Position numbers and translations under genes: made by a program
Source: Bacteroidaceae bacterium
Lineage (GTDB): Bacteria > Bacteroidota > Bacteroidia > Bacteroidales > Bacteroidaceae
Direction of reading: 5' to 3'
NCBI GenBank assembly: GCA_030843315.1
Contig: JAUUPT010000028.1
Location: 1-48,740, forward strand
DNA length: 48,740 nucleotides
The notes under the pieces: model-generated
What the model saw: only the letters and a program-made list of their open reading frames with translations
What the model was told of the DNA's origin: nothing
Database searches by the model: none
Shown here: in pieces, positions 9,010 to 17,324 of the stretch
Layout of the letters: each line of letters opens with the position of its first letter
How positions within the stretch are numbered: the first letter of the stretch is position 1

Positions 9010-10058
9010 AGTAGTACCTTTATTCTTTCTCCTTCCGTTAACTGATACACTCCTGCAATGACAATCGTCTCTCCCGGTTCCAGCCCTTTGGAGACAAGCA
9101 CATTTGCTTCTCCCGTCGGGGAGTAGACCGTTACTTCGCGGCGGAATACCTGACCGTCCTTTACCACCCATACGTATGTCTTGAGCGTTTCGCTGTCACC
9201 GAACACAGCGCTCAGCGGTATGTTCATCAGCTTCTCTTCCAGGAAGGGGGCGATGTCCGAGGCGAGTTTTATCTTGCAGGTAAATCCCGGTTTCACATCG
9301 TATCGGGTACGGTCGAAGGCGGGATCATCAATCGTAATCGTCACCGGAATACCCGTTCCGGCAGTGGAGATATCGAGGTACTCTTCCAGCCGGGCATTGA
9401 AAGTATTATCCGGGTAAGTGTCGAACACTACCTGGAATTTCGCGTCCTTGGCGCGCAGCAGATAGAGGTAATCGTCGGGCACAGTGAATTTAATCCGCAG
9501 TTTCTCAGTATTCACCAACTGCACGATTCCCTCGCCCGAGTTGACGCGCTGGTAGTTCTCCACCAGGCGCCGCTCGATGGAGCCGTCGAAGGGAGCCGTC
9601 AGCCGGGTATCCCGCAGGTTGTTTGTAGAGAGTTCATAAGCCGATTTGGCCTTTTGGTAGTTGGCTACACTGATTTCGTACTCTTGCACGGAGATGGCTT
9701 CGCGGCTCAGCAGCCGCTTGTTGCGTTCCACCTGTGCGGCAGCCGTTTCATAGGCAGCCTTGTCGGCGGCATATTGCAGGGAGATGTCGCGCGGGTCGAT
9801 GGTGGCAATCAACTGCCCCCGCTTCACGCGTTGTCCTTCCACCACCGGAAGATTGACTACTTGTCCGCTGACCCGGAAAGCCAGCTTCACGTACTCCACT
9901 GCTTCCACCATCCCGGAGAAGTCTTTTCGGATGACCGACTGCGAACTGACCTCTGCTGTCTTTACCGGTCGGACAGGGGCGCTATCCGCCTCTTTCTTTT
10001 GCCCGCACGACGCGACAATCAATGCCGTGCCAAGGGCGAACAGAAACATCTTTTTCAT
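9006..10058 (-). CDS. RND efflux periplasmic adaptor (HlyD/AcrA-like lipoprotein)
   Basis: A 350-residue membrane-fusion protein with a lipoprotein signal peptide and lipobox ending at Cys19 (IVASC). A lipoyl/barrel-sandwich half (VVEGQRVKRGQLIATID), a helical hairpin (about residues 85-135) and beta-barrel and membrane-proximal domains follow. It bridges the RND pump and the TolC-like channel. It is the first gene of the minus-strand operon adaptor, pump, channel. The stop overlaps the pump start by four bases. A near-consensus -7 box (TATACTTG, minus strand, 10066-10073) lies very close to the start and may or may not be real. Confidence 0.9.
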   Translation of the reverse strand: MKKMFLFALGTALIVASCGQKKEADSAPVRPVKTAEVSSQSVIRKDFSGMVEAVEYVKLAFRVSGQVVNLPVVEGQRVKRGQLIATIDPRDISLQYAADKAAYETAAAQVERNKRLLSREAISVQEYEISVANYQKAKSAYELSTNNLRDTRLTAPFDGSIERRLVENYQRVNSGEGIVQLVNTEKLRIKFTVPDDYLYLLRAKDAKFQVVFDTYPDNTFNARLEEYLDISTAGTGIPVTITIDDPAFDRTRYDVKPGFTCKIKLASDIAPFLEEKLMNIPLSAVFGDSETLKTYVWVVKDGQVFRREVTVYSPTGEANVLVSKGLEPGETIVIAGVYQLTEGERIKVLL

Positions 10059-10392
10059 TCTGATACAAGTATATAGTTATTCGTTTAGGTATATCTGAAA
10101 ACATAAAACCGAGAAAACAACGAATTGTTTTCCCGGTAATTGCATAAATGATAATTTAGCGGTATGCGAATATGCTTGCAAGAGTAACTTCATTCCCCTC
10201 CTCTTGGGAGGAGGGGTGCCCAAAGGGCGGGGTGGTAGAGAGTACAATGCAAAGTAATCTTTCAAAGGTATTCTTTTCTTCCTACCACCTCCCCCTTCGG
10301 GTACTCCTCCTCCCAGGAGGAGGAGAATCAAGATAGTACTGCTATCATCCGCAGGGAAACCTTGCCCCAGCGCTACGCTGGTAAATTCCCGT
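10059..10392. other. Intergenic region with a 49-nt inverted repeat pair
   Basis: This gap of 334 bases lies between the GH65 stop and the efflux operon start, both on the minus strand. It holds the inverted repeat pair at 10191-10239 and 10281-10329 and otherwise only A/T-rich sequence. A reading frame crossing it (10077-10331) is low-complexity and repeat-derived, and is not considered a gene. Confidence 0.6.
10191..10329. repeat. Inverted repeat pair of about 49 nt, each arm itself a hairpin
   Basis: The left arm is 10191-10239 and the right arm 10281-10329. The reverse complement of the right arm matches the left at roughly 40 of 49 positions. Each arm also folds by itself: CCCCTCCTC/GAGGAGGGG on the left, CTCCTCCT/AGGAGGAG on the right. 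The structure resembles the REP/MITE-like palindromic units seen between genes in many Bacteroidota genomes. Confidence 0.7.
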
Positions 10393-12708
10393 TTATATTT
10401 CTTTCATCCCAATCTTTATCTCCTTCCCCGGTTTCAGCATATACATCTCTCCATAAACTTGCACCTTCACTTCTTCTCCTGCTGTAACCGAGATATTTAT
10501 CTCCTTGCCTACCTGTACCCGAATCGTTCTTCCCTGATAGTTCAGTTGGAACGAATAGCTGCTCCACTCCTTCGGGATGACGGGGGCGAAGCACAGTTGG
10601 CAGTCCAGTACCTGCATACCGGCGAAGCCGCGTACCACTGCCAGCCACGAGCCGGGCATACTGGTGATATGTAATCCCTGGTCGGCCTCGTTGTTGTAGT
10701 CGTCCAGGTCGAGCCGCGTGGCGTGCAGAAAGAGTTCGTAGGCTTTCTCCACCTTGCCGATGCGGGCAGCAAGGATAGAGTGGATGTGGGGCGAGAGCGA
10801 GGATTCGTGCACCGTCATCGGCTCATAAAACTCAAAGTTGCGGCGGATGGTGTCCGTGTCGAAGTGGAAGTTGTAGAGGTAGAGGCCCAGTAGGACATCG
10901 CTCTGCTTGATGTAGCAGGAGCGCAGAATGCGGTCCCACGACCAGTGCTGGTTGATGGGGCGTTCTTCGGGCGGGATGGCTTCGGTGGTTTGCAACACTT
11001 TGTCCATATAGCCGTCGTCCTGCACAAAGATGCCGCGCGCCGGGTCTTCCGGCAGGTAGAGGTTGGCGATGATGTCCCGCCACTGCTCACTTTCGCGCTG
11101 CTGGTCGAAAGCTGTGACGCGGCGTACGCGGACATACTCATCGGGATATTTGTCGGCGATGGCTTCGATGTAGTGGAGCGTCATGGCGAGGCAGCGCTGG
11201 CACGAGAAGTTGGTGTACCAGTTGTTGTTCACATTGTTCTCGTACTCGTCCGGGCCGGTCACACCGAGGATGACGTACTTCTTCTTTGCTTCCGAGAAAG
11301 ATACCCGTTGCGCCCAGAAGCGGCAGACGGCTATCATCACTTCCAGTCCGTAGCGTGCCATGTAGCCGAGCGAACCGGTGTAAACCGCGTGCTGTATAAT
11401 GGCAAAGACGATGATGTTGTTGCGGTGCACTTCCTCGAAGGTGATTTCCCATTCGCTGTGGCATTCCTCGCCGTTGTTGGTCACCTGCGGAAAGAGAGCC
11501 GCACCGCCGGTGAAACCCAACTTCCGCGCATTCTCTATCGCTTTAGGCAACTGGTTGTAGCGGTATATCAGCAGGTTCTTCACCACTTCACGAGGGGTGG
11601 ATAGAAGGAAGAAAGGTACGCAGCAAAGCTCGGTGTTCCAATACGTATTGCCACCGTAGCGCTCGCCGGTGAAGCCCTTGGGACCGATATTGAGCCGGGA
11701 ATCATCGCCCCTGTACGTCTGATAGAGTTGGAAGATATTGTATCGGATACCCTGTTGCGCTTCGGGGTCACCTTCGATGACGACGTCGGTTTCGTCCCAA
11801 ATCGTCTTCCAGGCTTGGCGATGCTCTTCAATTAGTGTATTCCATCCCGCAGTTTTCGCCTCGTGGGCCAGGTCAACGGACTTTTCCACCAATTCCTGCC
11901 GCTCGTGATAGAGCGAGGAGGTGATGGCGACGTATTTAAGAAGGGTCACGGTGTCGTCCGGCTTTACGTCGGCTCCCACACTGAAGCCCGTTTGTTTTTC
12001 CTTTTCAATGCGTATCGGGTTGGCGGCAGTCTCCCGGTTGTTCTTGAAGAACTGGTAAGTCGTGGCGTAGCACACTTGTGCATCTTCCCTTCGGGTTTGT
12101 GTCCACAAGTAAGCGCAATCGCCGGTGGCGCCGGAGCGCAGTATGTTCCATATCTTCTCTTCCGGGTGCTCGGTGTCGTTCATTATGCTCCCGTCTAGCG
12201 TGGGTACCAGCGATATTCTGCCGGTATAGTTGAGAGAGGTTACACTGTATTTTATCAGGCAGAGGTCGGGGCGTGCCATGTCCGTGATATGCTCTACGTG
12301 CAGGCGTAGCTTGTTGCCACGGGGTGAGGTCACTTCTGTATCGCGATAGGAAATCCCTTCTTTCATGTCCAGCCGGCGACAGAAACTGTCCACGTCCCAT
12401 TGCGCCAGGTCCAGCTCTTCGTCTATCAGGCGGAGGCCGATGTAGCTCCAGTCTGCGGCATTGGGGATGCGGGTATAGTAGGCAGGGAAGCCGTTCTTCC
12501 ACCAGCCCACGCGGGTCTTGTCCAGGAAGGTGATGCCGGCTACGAACGATCCTCGATAACTGTCACTGCTGTAAGGTTCCTCAAAGTTTCCTCTTTGGCC
12601 GAAGCGGCCGTTTCCGAGGCTGAATATACTTTCCGACATTCGCTGGTGGTCGGCACGAAAGTTGTCTTCGATGATGTTCCATTCATCGGTCTTGAGGTAT
12701 TTCTTCAT
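10393..12708 (-). CDS. Glycoside hydrolase family 65, maltose phosphorylase-like
   Basis: A 771-residue GH65 enzyme, the usual length for maltose/kojibiose/trehalose phosphorylases. It has an N-terminal beta-sandwich (SIFSLGNGRFGQRGNFEE), an (alpha/alpha)6 barrel, and a C-terminal beta domain. The likely general acid is E488 in GPDEYENN, followed by VNNNWYTN, a pattern typical of maltose phosphorylases. No signal peptide is present, so it should act in the cytosol, turning maltose and phosphate into glucose and beta-glucose-1-phosphate. The start was set at 12708 (MKKYLKTDEW); the longer frame adds 39 unrelated residues. It lies in the lacI-MFS-GH65 operon. No beta-phosphoglucomutase lies beside it. 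Family is certain, maltose specificity likely. Confidence 0.88.
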   Translation of the reverse strand: MKKYLKTDEWNIIEDNFRADHQRMSESIFSLGNGRFGQRGNFEEPYSSDSYRGSFVAGITFLDKTRVGWWKNGFPAYYTRIPNAADWSYIGLRLIDEELDLAQWDVDSFCRRLDMKEGISYRDTEVTSPRGNKLRLHVEHITDMARPDLCLIKYSVTSLNYTGRISLVPTLDGSIMNDTEHPEEKIWNILRSGATGDCAYLWTQTRREDAQVCYATTYQFFKNNRETAANPIRIEKEKQTGFSVGADVKPDDTVTLLKYVAITSSLYHERQELVEKSVDLAHEAKTAGWNTLIEEHRQAWKTIWDETDVVIEGDPEAQQGIRYNIFQLYQTYRGDDSRLNIGPKGFTGERYGGNTYWNTELCCVPFFLLSTPREVVKNLLIYRYNQLPKAIENARKLGFTGGAALFPQVTNNGEECHSEWEITFEEVHRNNIIVFAIIQHAVYTGSLGYMARYGLEVMIAVCRFWAQRVSFSEAKKKYVILGVTGPDEYENNVNNNWYTNFSCQRCLAMTLHYIEAIADKYPDEYVRVRRVTAFDQQRESEQWRDIIANLYLPEDPARGIFVQDDGYMDKVLQTTEAIPPEERPINQHWSWDRILRSCYIKQSDVLLGLYLYNFHFDTDTIRRNFEFYEPMTVHESSLSPHIHSILAARIGKVEKAYELFLHATRLDLDDYNNEADQGLHITSMPGSWLAVVRGFAGMQVLDCQLCFAPVIPKEWSSYSFQLNYQGRTIRVQVGKEINISVTAGEEVKVQVYGEMYMLKPGKEIKIGMKEI

Positions 12709-12823
12709 GGACGTATTATCTCTGGTTATCGCGGTAAAGATAAACAAATCTGCGGATAATCGATAACGATAGGGAAGAAAGTGGACAAGAAAAGTGGCAT
12801 CAAGGCGAATGGATATTTCCCTC

Positions 12824-12870
12824 ACCGGGCAACGCCCCGTTCCCCGGTGAGGAACGGGGCGTTGCCCGGT
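12824..12870. repeat. Perfect 20-bp inverted repeat between MFS and GH65 genes
   Basis: The arm at 12824-12843 (ACCGGGCAACGCCCCGTTCC) is the exact reverse complement of 12851-12870, with a 7-nt loop. Part of the unit (TCCCCGGTGAGGAAC) recurs at 12885-12899. No T-tract follows on either strand, so it is more likely an mRNA-stability element or repeat insertion than a simple terminator. Confidence 0.75.
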
Positions 12871-12932
12871 GCCGAAGGTGGTGTTCCCCGGTGAGGAACA
12901 GATACCCCCTTCAGAATATACTGAAATGAAGA

Positions 12933-14309
12933 TTATTTCTTAGCTTCGTCTCCTTTGGTCTCTTTGATTAAATATACACATACGGCGCCGATAATCAGCA
13001 TCACGCCTGCCGTCACCAGCATATTTATTTCAGGCGGCAAGGCTCCCTTCGGGGTGTAGAGGGCAAGAATCGTTCCGCCCAGGGCAGCCGCTACAATCTG
13101 CGGGATGCAGATGGTGCCGTTGAACAGTCCCAGGTAAGTGCCCATGTGTCCGCCGCTCAATGCGTTCGTCAGGATGGTGAAAGGCAATGCCAGCATAGCC
13201 GCCCATGCGCAACCGATAAGAACGAAAGAGACGAACAGCATGTACTGGTTGTGTACGAAGTAAGTGGAAATGAAGCCTATACCACCCAGCACCAGGCTGA
13301 GGGAGTAGACGAATTTGCGGTCTTTGAACATCGGTATGCAGATGGCCCAGAGCACAGAACCGATGGCTTGCACGGCAAAGAGTACACCCACCCAGTTGGC
13401 TGCTTCCTGATATTGCAGGCTCTTGGTGTCGAGCACCACTCTGCTCACGCCGTTCACCAGATGTTCCATGGTAGGTGCATCGAATACATTGGCTGCGATA
13501 CTGCCGTTGGTGTACGTCCACATAAACATGAAGGCAAACCAGCAGAAGAACTGTACCAAACCCACGGTCCAGAATGCTTTCGGTGCTTTGACGAGCAGCT
13601 TCAGCATATTAATCTTTTCGTGTTCCTCTTCTTCGGTGATGCCGTGGTATTCGGCATATTCGGCAGGCGGCATCTCCTTCACCTTCACGGTGGTATAGAT
13701 GACGCAGAGAATCAGAATGGCAGCTCCGATATAGAAGGAATAGATCACCGAGTCGGGAACCACACCCTGGGGAGCCGTATTGCTAATCCCCACCCATGCA
13801 AAGATGAACGGGAAGAGATAACCCACCAGGCTACCGGCATTGCAGAGGAAACTCTGGATGGAGTAGGCGAGCCCTTTCTGCTTTTCGTTCACCATGTCGC
13901 CCACCATCATCTTGAATGGTTGCATCGCCATATTGATAGAGGTATCGAGGAACATCAACGATACCAGTCCGAAAATCATGGCTGTACTCACTGCCATGCC
14001 CAGGCTGCCGGCATTGGGAAGCAGGCACATGACGAGCACAGCCACCAGCGAACCGACAAACAGATAGGGGATGCGGCGTCCGAAGCGCGTCCACGTCTTG
14101 TCACTGGCAGCACCCACGAGGGGCTGAACAATGATGCCGGCCAGCGGCGGCAGTATCCAGAAATAACTCAGGTTATGCGGATCTGCACCCAGCGTAGAGA
14201 AGATGCGGCTGATATTTGCACTTTGCAGGGCGTACGCAATCTGTACGCCGAAGAAACCGAAGCTGATGTTCCACAGCTTCCAGAAACTTAAATCGGGTTT
14301 TACTTTCAT
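12933..14309 (-). CDS. MFS sugar transporter, SLC45/GPH-like (maltose/sucrose type)
   Basis: A 458-residue, 12-helix transporter. The start at 14309 (MKVKPDLSFWKLWNISFGFF) was chosen because upstream residues of the longer frame lie inside lacI. The conserved stretch LVGAASDKTWTRFGRRIPYL, with the D-x-x-x-x-R-x-G-R-R loop, is typical of the SLC45-like sugar:H+ symporters that import maltose, sucrose or other disaccharides. It ends with the charged tail IKETKGDEAKK. It begins 17 nt after lacI and precedes GH65, so import of maltose-type sugars from the periplasm and their phosphorolysis would be coexpressed. Confidence 0.85.
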   Translation of the reverse strand: MKVKPDLSFWKLWNISFGFFGVQIAYALQSANISRIFSTLGADPHNLSYFWILPPLAGIIVQPLVGAASDKTWTRFGRRIPYLFVGSLVAVLVMCLLPNAGSLGMAVSTAMIFGLVSLMFLDTSINMAMQPFKMMVGDMVNEKQKGLAYSIQSFLCNAGSLVGYLFPFIFAWVGISNTAPQGVVPDSVIYSFYIGAAILILCVIYTTVKVKEMPPAEYAEYHGITEEEEHEKINMLKLLVKAPKAFWTVGLVQFFCWFAFMFMWTYTNGSIAANVFDAPTMEHLVNGVSRVVLDTKSLQYQEAANWVGVLFAVQAIGSVLWAICIPMFKDRKFVYSLSLVLGGIGFISTYFVHNQYMLFVSFVLIGCAWAAMLALPFTILTNALSGGHMGTYLGLFNGTICIPQIVAAALGGTILALYTPKGALPPEINMLVTAGVMLIIGAVCVYLIKETKGDEAKK

Positions 14310-14326
14310 GGTATTTATTTTATTCG

Positions 14327-15331
14327 TTATTTCGTTGTTCCTCTCACTACGAGGTTGGTTCTGACAATCATGTTGGAACTCTTCTCCTCGCCTTCCAGCT
14401 TGCCGGTCAAGATGCTGAAAGCACTTTTCCCCACTTCCTCGCCATGCTGCTCCACGGTAGTCAGCTTCGGGTCGGTACTTTGCGCAATGGCTCCGTCGGT
14501 GAATCCGCAGATGGACACTTCGTCGGGAACTTTCACGCCCACCAGCTTGCAGGCATAGAGGATGCCCGATGCCGTTTCGTCGTTGATGGCAAAGAAGCCG
14601 TCGGGGCGGTGGTCGCTTTCCAGCAGGTCGGGGGTGATGGCGATGGCGCGTTCGCGGGTATCGCACAGCAGCAACATACTGTCGTCCACCGGAATCTTAT
14701 ACTTCTTCATGGCATCCAAATAGCCGTTGCGGCGGTTCTTGGTAATCTCCAGATGAGGCGCGGCTCCATAGAAGAAGATGCGTTTGCACCCTGTCTGTAT
14801 CATGTATTCCACGGCGGCAAACGAACCGGCATAATCATCCACCACCACGCGTTCGGTTTTCAGTCCCGTACAGATGCGGTCGTAGAAGACGATGGGAATA
14901 TCGTTGTCCAGCAATTCCTGGTAATGGTCGTATTGGGCGGTGTCTTTGGCAAGCGAAGCAATCACTCCGCAGACGCGGGCGGCGAGGAAGGAATGCACGA
15001 TTTTTACCTCTTGCTCATACGATTCGTTGCTTTGTGCCACTATGATGTTGTAGCCGGCTTCCGCCGCTGCCTTCTCAATGCCGCTCAGTACGCACGAAAA
15101 GAAATGGTGCACCAACTGCGGGATAATCACGCCGATGGTGTTGCTGCGACTGGCACGTAGATTTACAGCGAGTGTATTGGGTTTATAATTATGTTCACGC
15201 GCGTAGGCATGAATCAAGTCACGGGTCTCCTGGCTGATGTCCGGGTTGTCTTTCAGTGCCCTCGACACTGTGGACGGGGAGACATTCAACGCCCGGGCAA
15301 TATCCTTGATGGTAATCTGCGGTTTATTCAT
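14327..15331 (-). CDS. LacI-family transcriptional regulator
   Basis: A 334-residue LacI/GalR protein: an N-terminal helix-turn-helix (ITIKDIARALNVSPSTVSRAL), the hinge segment with NTLAVNLRASRSNTIGVIIP, and a periplasmic-binding-type sensor domain ending near NLVVRGTTK. It should sense a sugar in the cytosol. First gene of the lacI-MFS-GH65 operon. Its own promoter is consensus (TTTG-N20-TACCTTTG, 15382-15351, minus). A palindromic site TGCAAACGATTGCA lies in the intergenic region towards GH53 and recurs upstream of susC and, in degenerate form, of the lipoprotein GH13; these are its likely operators. It takes the place of SusR, the regulator of the B. thetaiotaomicron sus system. Confidence 0.9.
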   Translation of the reverse strand: MNKPQITIKDIARALNVSPSTVSRALKDNPDISQETRDLIHAYAREHNYKPNTLAVNLRASRSNTIGVIIPQLVHHFFSCVLSGIEKAAAEAGYNIIVAQSNESYEQEVKIVHSFLAARVCGVIASLAKDTAQYDHYQELLDNDIPIVFYDRICTGLKTERVVVDDYAGSFAAVEYMIQTGCKRIFFYGAAPHLEITKNRRNGYLDAMKKYKIPVDDSMLLLCDTRERAIAITPDLLESDHRPDGFFAINDETASGILYACKLVGVKVPDEVSICGFTDGAIAQSTDPKLTTVEQHGEEVGKSAFSILTGKLEGEEKSSNMIVRTNLVVRGTTK

Positions 15332-15350
15332 GATCTATTTAAGTTTCAGC

Positions 15351-15382
15351 CAAAGGTAATACAAAACCAGATGCAGTACAAA
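15351..15382 (-). promoter_or_regulatory. Promoter of the lacI-MFS-GH65 operon
   Basis: Read on the minus strand, TTTG (15382-15379), a 20-nt spacer and TACCTTTG (15358-15351) match the Bacteroides -33/-7 consensus exactly. The box lies 19 nt upstream of the lacI start codon. Confidence 0.75.
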
Positions 15383-15464
15383 TATGCTTACTGATTTAAC
15401 TGCAAAAATAGCGGAATGCGGCAAATACCTCTTATCTATTGAGGATTATCGGATTATAAGATTG

Positions 15465-15478
15465 TGCAAACGATTGCA
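15465..15478. promoter_or_regulatory. LacI-like operator 1 (lacI/GH53 intergenic)
   Basis: TGCAAACGATTGCA has TGCAA/TTGCA half-sites around a central CG-containing core, as LacI-family operators do. It begins 69 nt before the GH53 -7 box at 15534, the same offset as at susC and the lipoprotein GH13. Confidence 0.75.
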
Positions 15479-15533
15479 TAGCATTGCTTTGCGACAAAAT
15501 CAGATGTAGTTAGGTCTATATCTTCTAATTCTT

Positions 15534-15541
15534 TATATTTG
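15534..15541 (+). promoter_or_regulatory. -7 box (TATATTTG) of the GH53 gene
   Basis: TATATTTG fits TAnnTTTG and lies 21 nt before the GH53 start codon. The position of the -33 box holds TTAG instead of TTTG, suggesting dependence on an activator. Confidence 0.65.
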
Positions 15542-15562
15542 CGAAACACTAAAATCGTTACA

Positions 15563-16663
15563 ATGAAACACATGAAATTCTTTACTTTCTCTTTCTGCAT
15601 TGCCTTCGCTATGCTGGCATGCAGCAGCCACAGCGAGGCAGATCCCGATACGGGCGGACTTCCCGACGATGAGAATCCCACTACTGTTGATTTTGCCAAA
15701 GGGGCAGATATCAGTTGGGTGACCGAGATGGAGCATAATGGACTGAAGTTCTATAATGCCGACGGGCAGGAAACGGAGTGCTTCCGGCTGATGAAAGACC
15801 TTGGCTTGGATGCTGTCCGCCTGCGTGTATGGGTGAATCCCGAAGAGCACGGCGGCTGGTGCGACAAAGACGACTTGCTGGTGAAAGCCCGGCGAGCCCG
15901 CGACCTGGGAATGGATGTGATGGTAGACTTCCATTACAGTGACTGGTGGGCAGACCCTGCCAAGCAAAACATCCCCGCTGCATGGAAATCTCATTCGTAT
16001 GAACAGATGAAAACCGATGTGGCAGACCATACCATCGAAGTGTTGCAACTACTGAAAGATAACCAGATCACTCCGAAGTGGGTGCAGGTAGGCAACGAAA
16101 CCAGCAACGGTTTCTTGTGGGAAATGGGACAAGCCGACCGGAACCCGAAGCAATATGCCGGATTCTTTGCCGCCGGCTACGAAGCCGTGAAGAAAGTCTT
16201 TCCACAATCCATCGTAATAGTGCACCTGGATAATGGTTTCGACAACGACCTCTATAACTGGAACCTGGATATTCTGAAGAACAATGGAGCCAAATGGGAC
16301 ATGATAGGTATGTCGCTCTACCCGTATTGGGCAATGGACAGCGGCAAAGAAACTTCTGCCGAGAAAACCATTACCGACTGCATAGCCAACATCAAGAAGG
16401 TGAGCGAGAAATACGGTTGCGATGTGATGATTGTAGAAACCGGCATGGAATGTGCCGACGATAATGGCAAGCTGGCCAGCGCTGCCGTCCTGGCCGAGGG
16501 GAAAGCACAACTGAGCCGTATCCTGAAGGAATGTCGCGACAATACGGACGGGCGCTGCAAAGGTGTGTTCTACTGGGAACCCGAGTGCAAGCCGAGCCAG
16601 TATCGGCTGGGTGCATTTACCGAAGACGGCTATCCTACTGTAATAATGGACGCGTTCAAATAA
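15563..16663 (+). CDS. GH53 lipoprotein (endo-beta-1,4-galactanase family)
   Basis: A 366-residue protein with a lipoprotein signal peptide (start at 15563, MKHMKFFTF; lipobox MLAC) and a full GH53 TIM barrel. Family hallmarks: GADISWVTEME, RLRVWVNPEEHGGWC, MVDFHYSDWWADP, acid/base E179 in VQVGNETSNG and nucleophile E292 in MIVETGME. GH53 enzymes cut beta-1,4-galactan. It is likely on the cell surface or in the periplasm. It stands between the LacI-type regulator and susC of an otherwise alpha-glucan locus and shares the operator geometry of that locus, so its substrate here is an open question. A longer frame from 15539 would start inside the promoter region. Confidence 0.88.
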   Translation: MKHMKFFTFSFCIAFAMLACSSHSEADPDTGGLPDDENPTTVDFAKGADISWVTEMEHNGLKFYNADGQETECFRLMKDLGLDAVRLRVWVNPEEHGGWCDKDDLLVKARRARDLGMDVMVDFHYSDWWADPAKQNIPAAWKSHSYEQMKTDVADHTIEVLQLLKDNQITPKWVQVGNETSNGFLWEMGQADRNPKQYAGFFAAGYEAVKKVFPQSIVIVHLDNGFDNDLYNWNLDILKNNGAKWDMIGMSLYPYWAMDSGKETSAEKTITDCIANIKKVSEKYGCDVMIVETGMECADDNGKLASAAVLAEGKAQLSRILKECRDNTDGRCKGVFYWEPECKPSQYRLGAFTEDGYPTVIMDAFK

Positions 16664-16891
16664 TACCTTTTAGTTTGAAAAGGCATCAAGTCATTCTGTC
16701 ATTCTGTATTTTTAGTCAGTTGAGAATGCCTTGTTTCCGCCCTGATGCTGGTGAGAATGGAAATATGCAAACAAAAGTAAGTAAGTTTTTGATTGATAGT
16801 GTGATATCGAAATACTTACATTTCTTTTAGGATGGAATATTCCTTAAATGACATCTCTAAAGGAGAAAGTCATACATCAAATGCTCTTTTA

Positions 16892-16979
16892 CTTGTAAGT
16901 AATAGGTCTTTTACCTGTAAGTAATAAGTCCGTTGCCTGTAAGTAGTAAGTCTTTTGTCTCTAAGTACTATGTCTTTTC
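16892..16979. repeat. Four tandem copies of a 22-nt unit
   Basis: Units begin at 16892, 16914, 16936 and 16958, with consensus near CCTGTAAGTAATAAGTCTTT. Related but weaker units occur at 17151 and 17172 (GCCCGTAACTC/GCCCGCAACTA). Confidence 0.75.
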
Positions 16980-17247
16980 TGCATAAATAGCTTGTAAATC
17001 TGTAATAATATGCGGAAATAGTGCATTGTCATTCTTTATTTATCCACAGTATATGTCGGATTGCAAATTTGTAACTCTATGCGTGTTATGAGAAACGTGA
17101 ATATGCTATCGTTATGAACGCATATTGTGCTTTTCTTCTATCTTTTGAGTGCCCGTAACTCTTTCTCTTTTGCCCGCAACTACCAGTTTGTCGAATTTAT
17201 ACCTTATATATAATGCTGTTTTTCTTAGTGCAAACTGTGCAACTTAG

Positions 17248-17261
17248 TGCAATCGTTTGCA
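17248..17261. promoter_or_regulatory. LacI-like operator 2 (upstream of susC)
   Basis: TGCAATCGTTTGCA is the exact reverse complement of operator 1. It begins 69 nt before the susC -7 box. An additional half-site GTGCAAAC lies at 17228-17235. Confidence 0.75.
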
Positions 17262-17316
17262 CTGACCGACCTCCACATTTTGTACTTTCCTTGTACTTTT
17301 CTAAATTAATAAAGCA

Positions 17317-17324
17317 TATTTTTG
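17317..17324 (+). promoter_or_regulatory. -7 box (TATTTTTG) of the susC operon
   Basis: The sequence fits TAnnTTTG. It lies 107 nt before the susC start. No TTTG is found 19-21 nt upstream; the nearest is TTG at 17291. Confidence 0.65.

Noticed and set aside
9010..9171. N-terminal extension of the RND pump frame
   Set aside because: It lies within the adaptor gene and adds Arg-rich sequence unlike RND pumps; the ATG at 9009 with a four-base overlap is the natural start.
10077..10331. 84-residue minus-strand frame across the intergenic repeat
   Set aside because: The peptide is low-complexity (GGGVPEGGGG) and is produced by the hairpin-bearing repeat pair; no sign of a gene.
13146..14291. 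381-residue plus-strand frame opposite the MFS gene
   Set aside because: His/Cys-rich antisense shadow of the transporter gene.
15351..15478. LacI autoregulation through operator 1 with the same geometry
   Set aside because: On the minus strand the operator lies over 100 nt from the lacI -7 box and the 69-nt offset is not met, so autoregulation is not supported by the geometry, though not excluded.
16531..16830. 99-residue plus-strand frame overlapping the GH53 end
   Set aside because: It runs out of frame from inside GH53 into the intergenic region without its own promoter or recognisable domain.
16892..16979. Possible CRISPR array
   Set aside because: The 22-nt units are contiguous with no spacers between them, and no cas genes are present.
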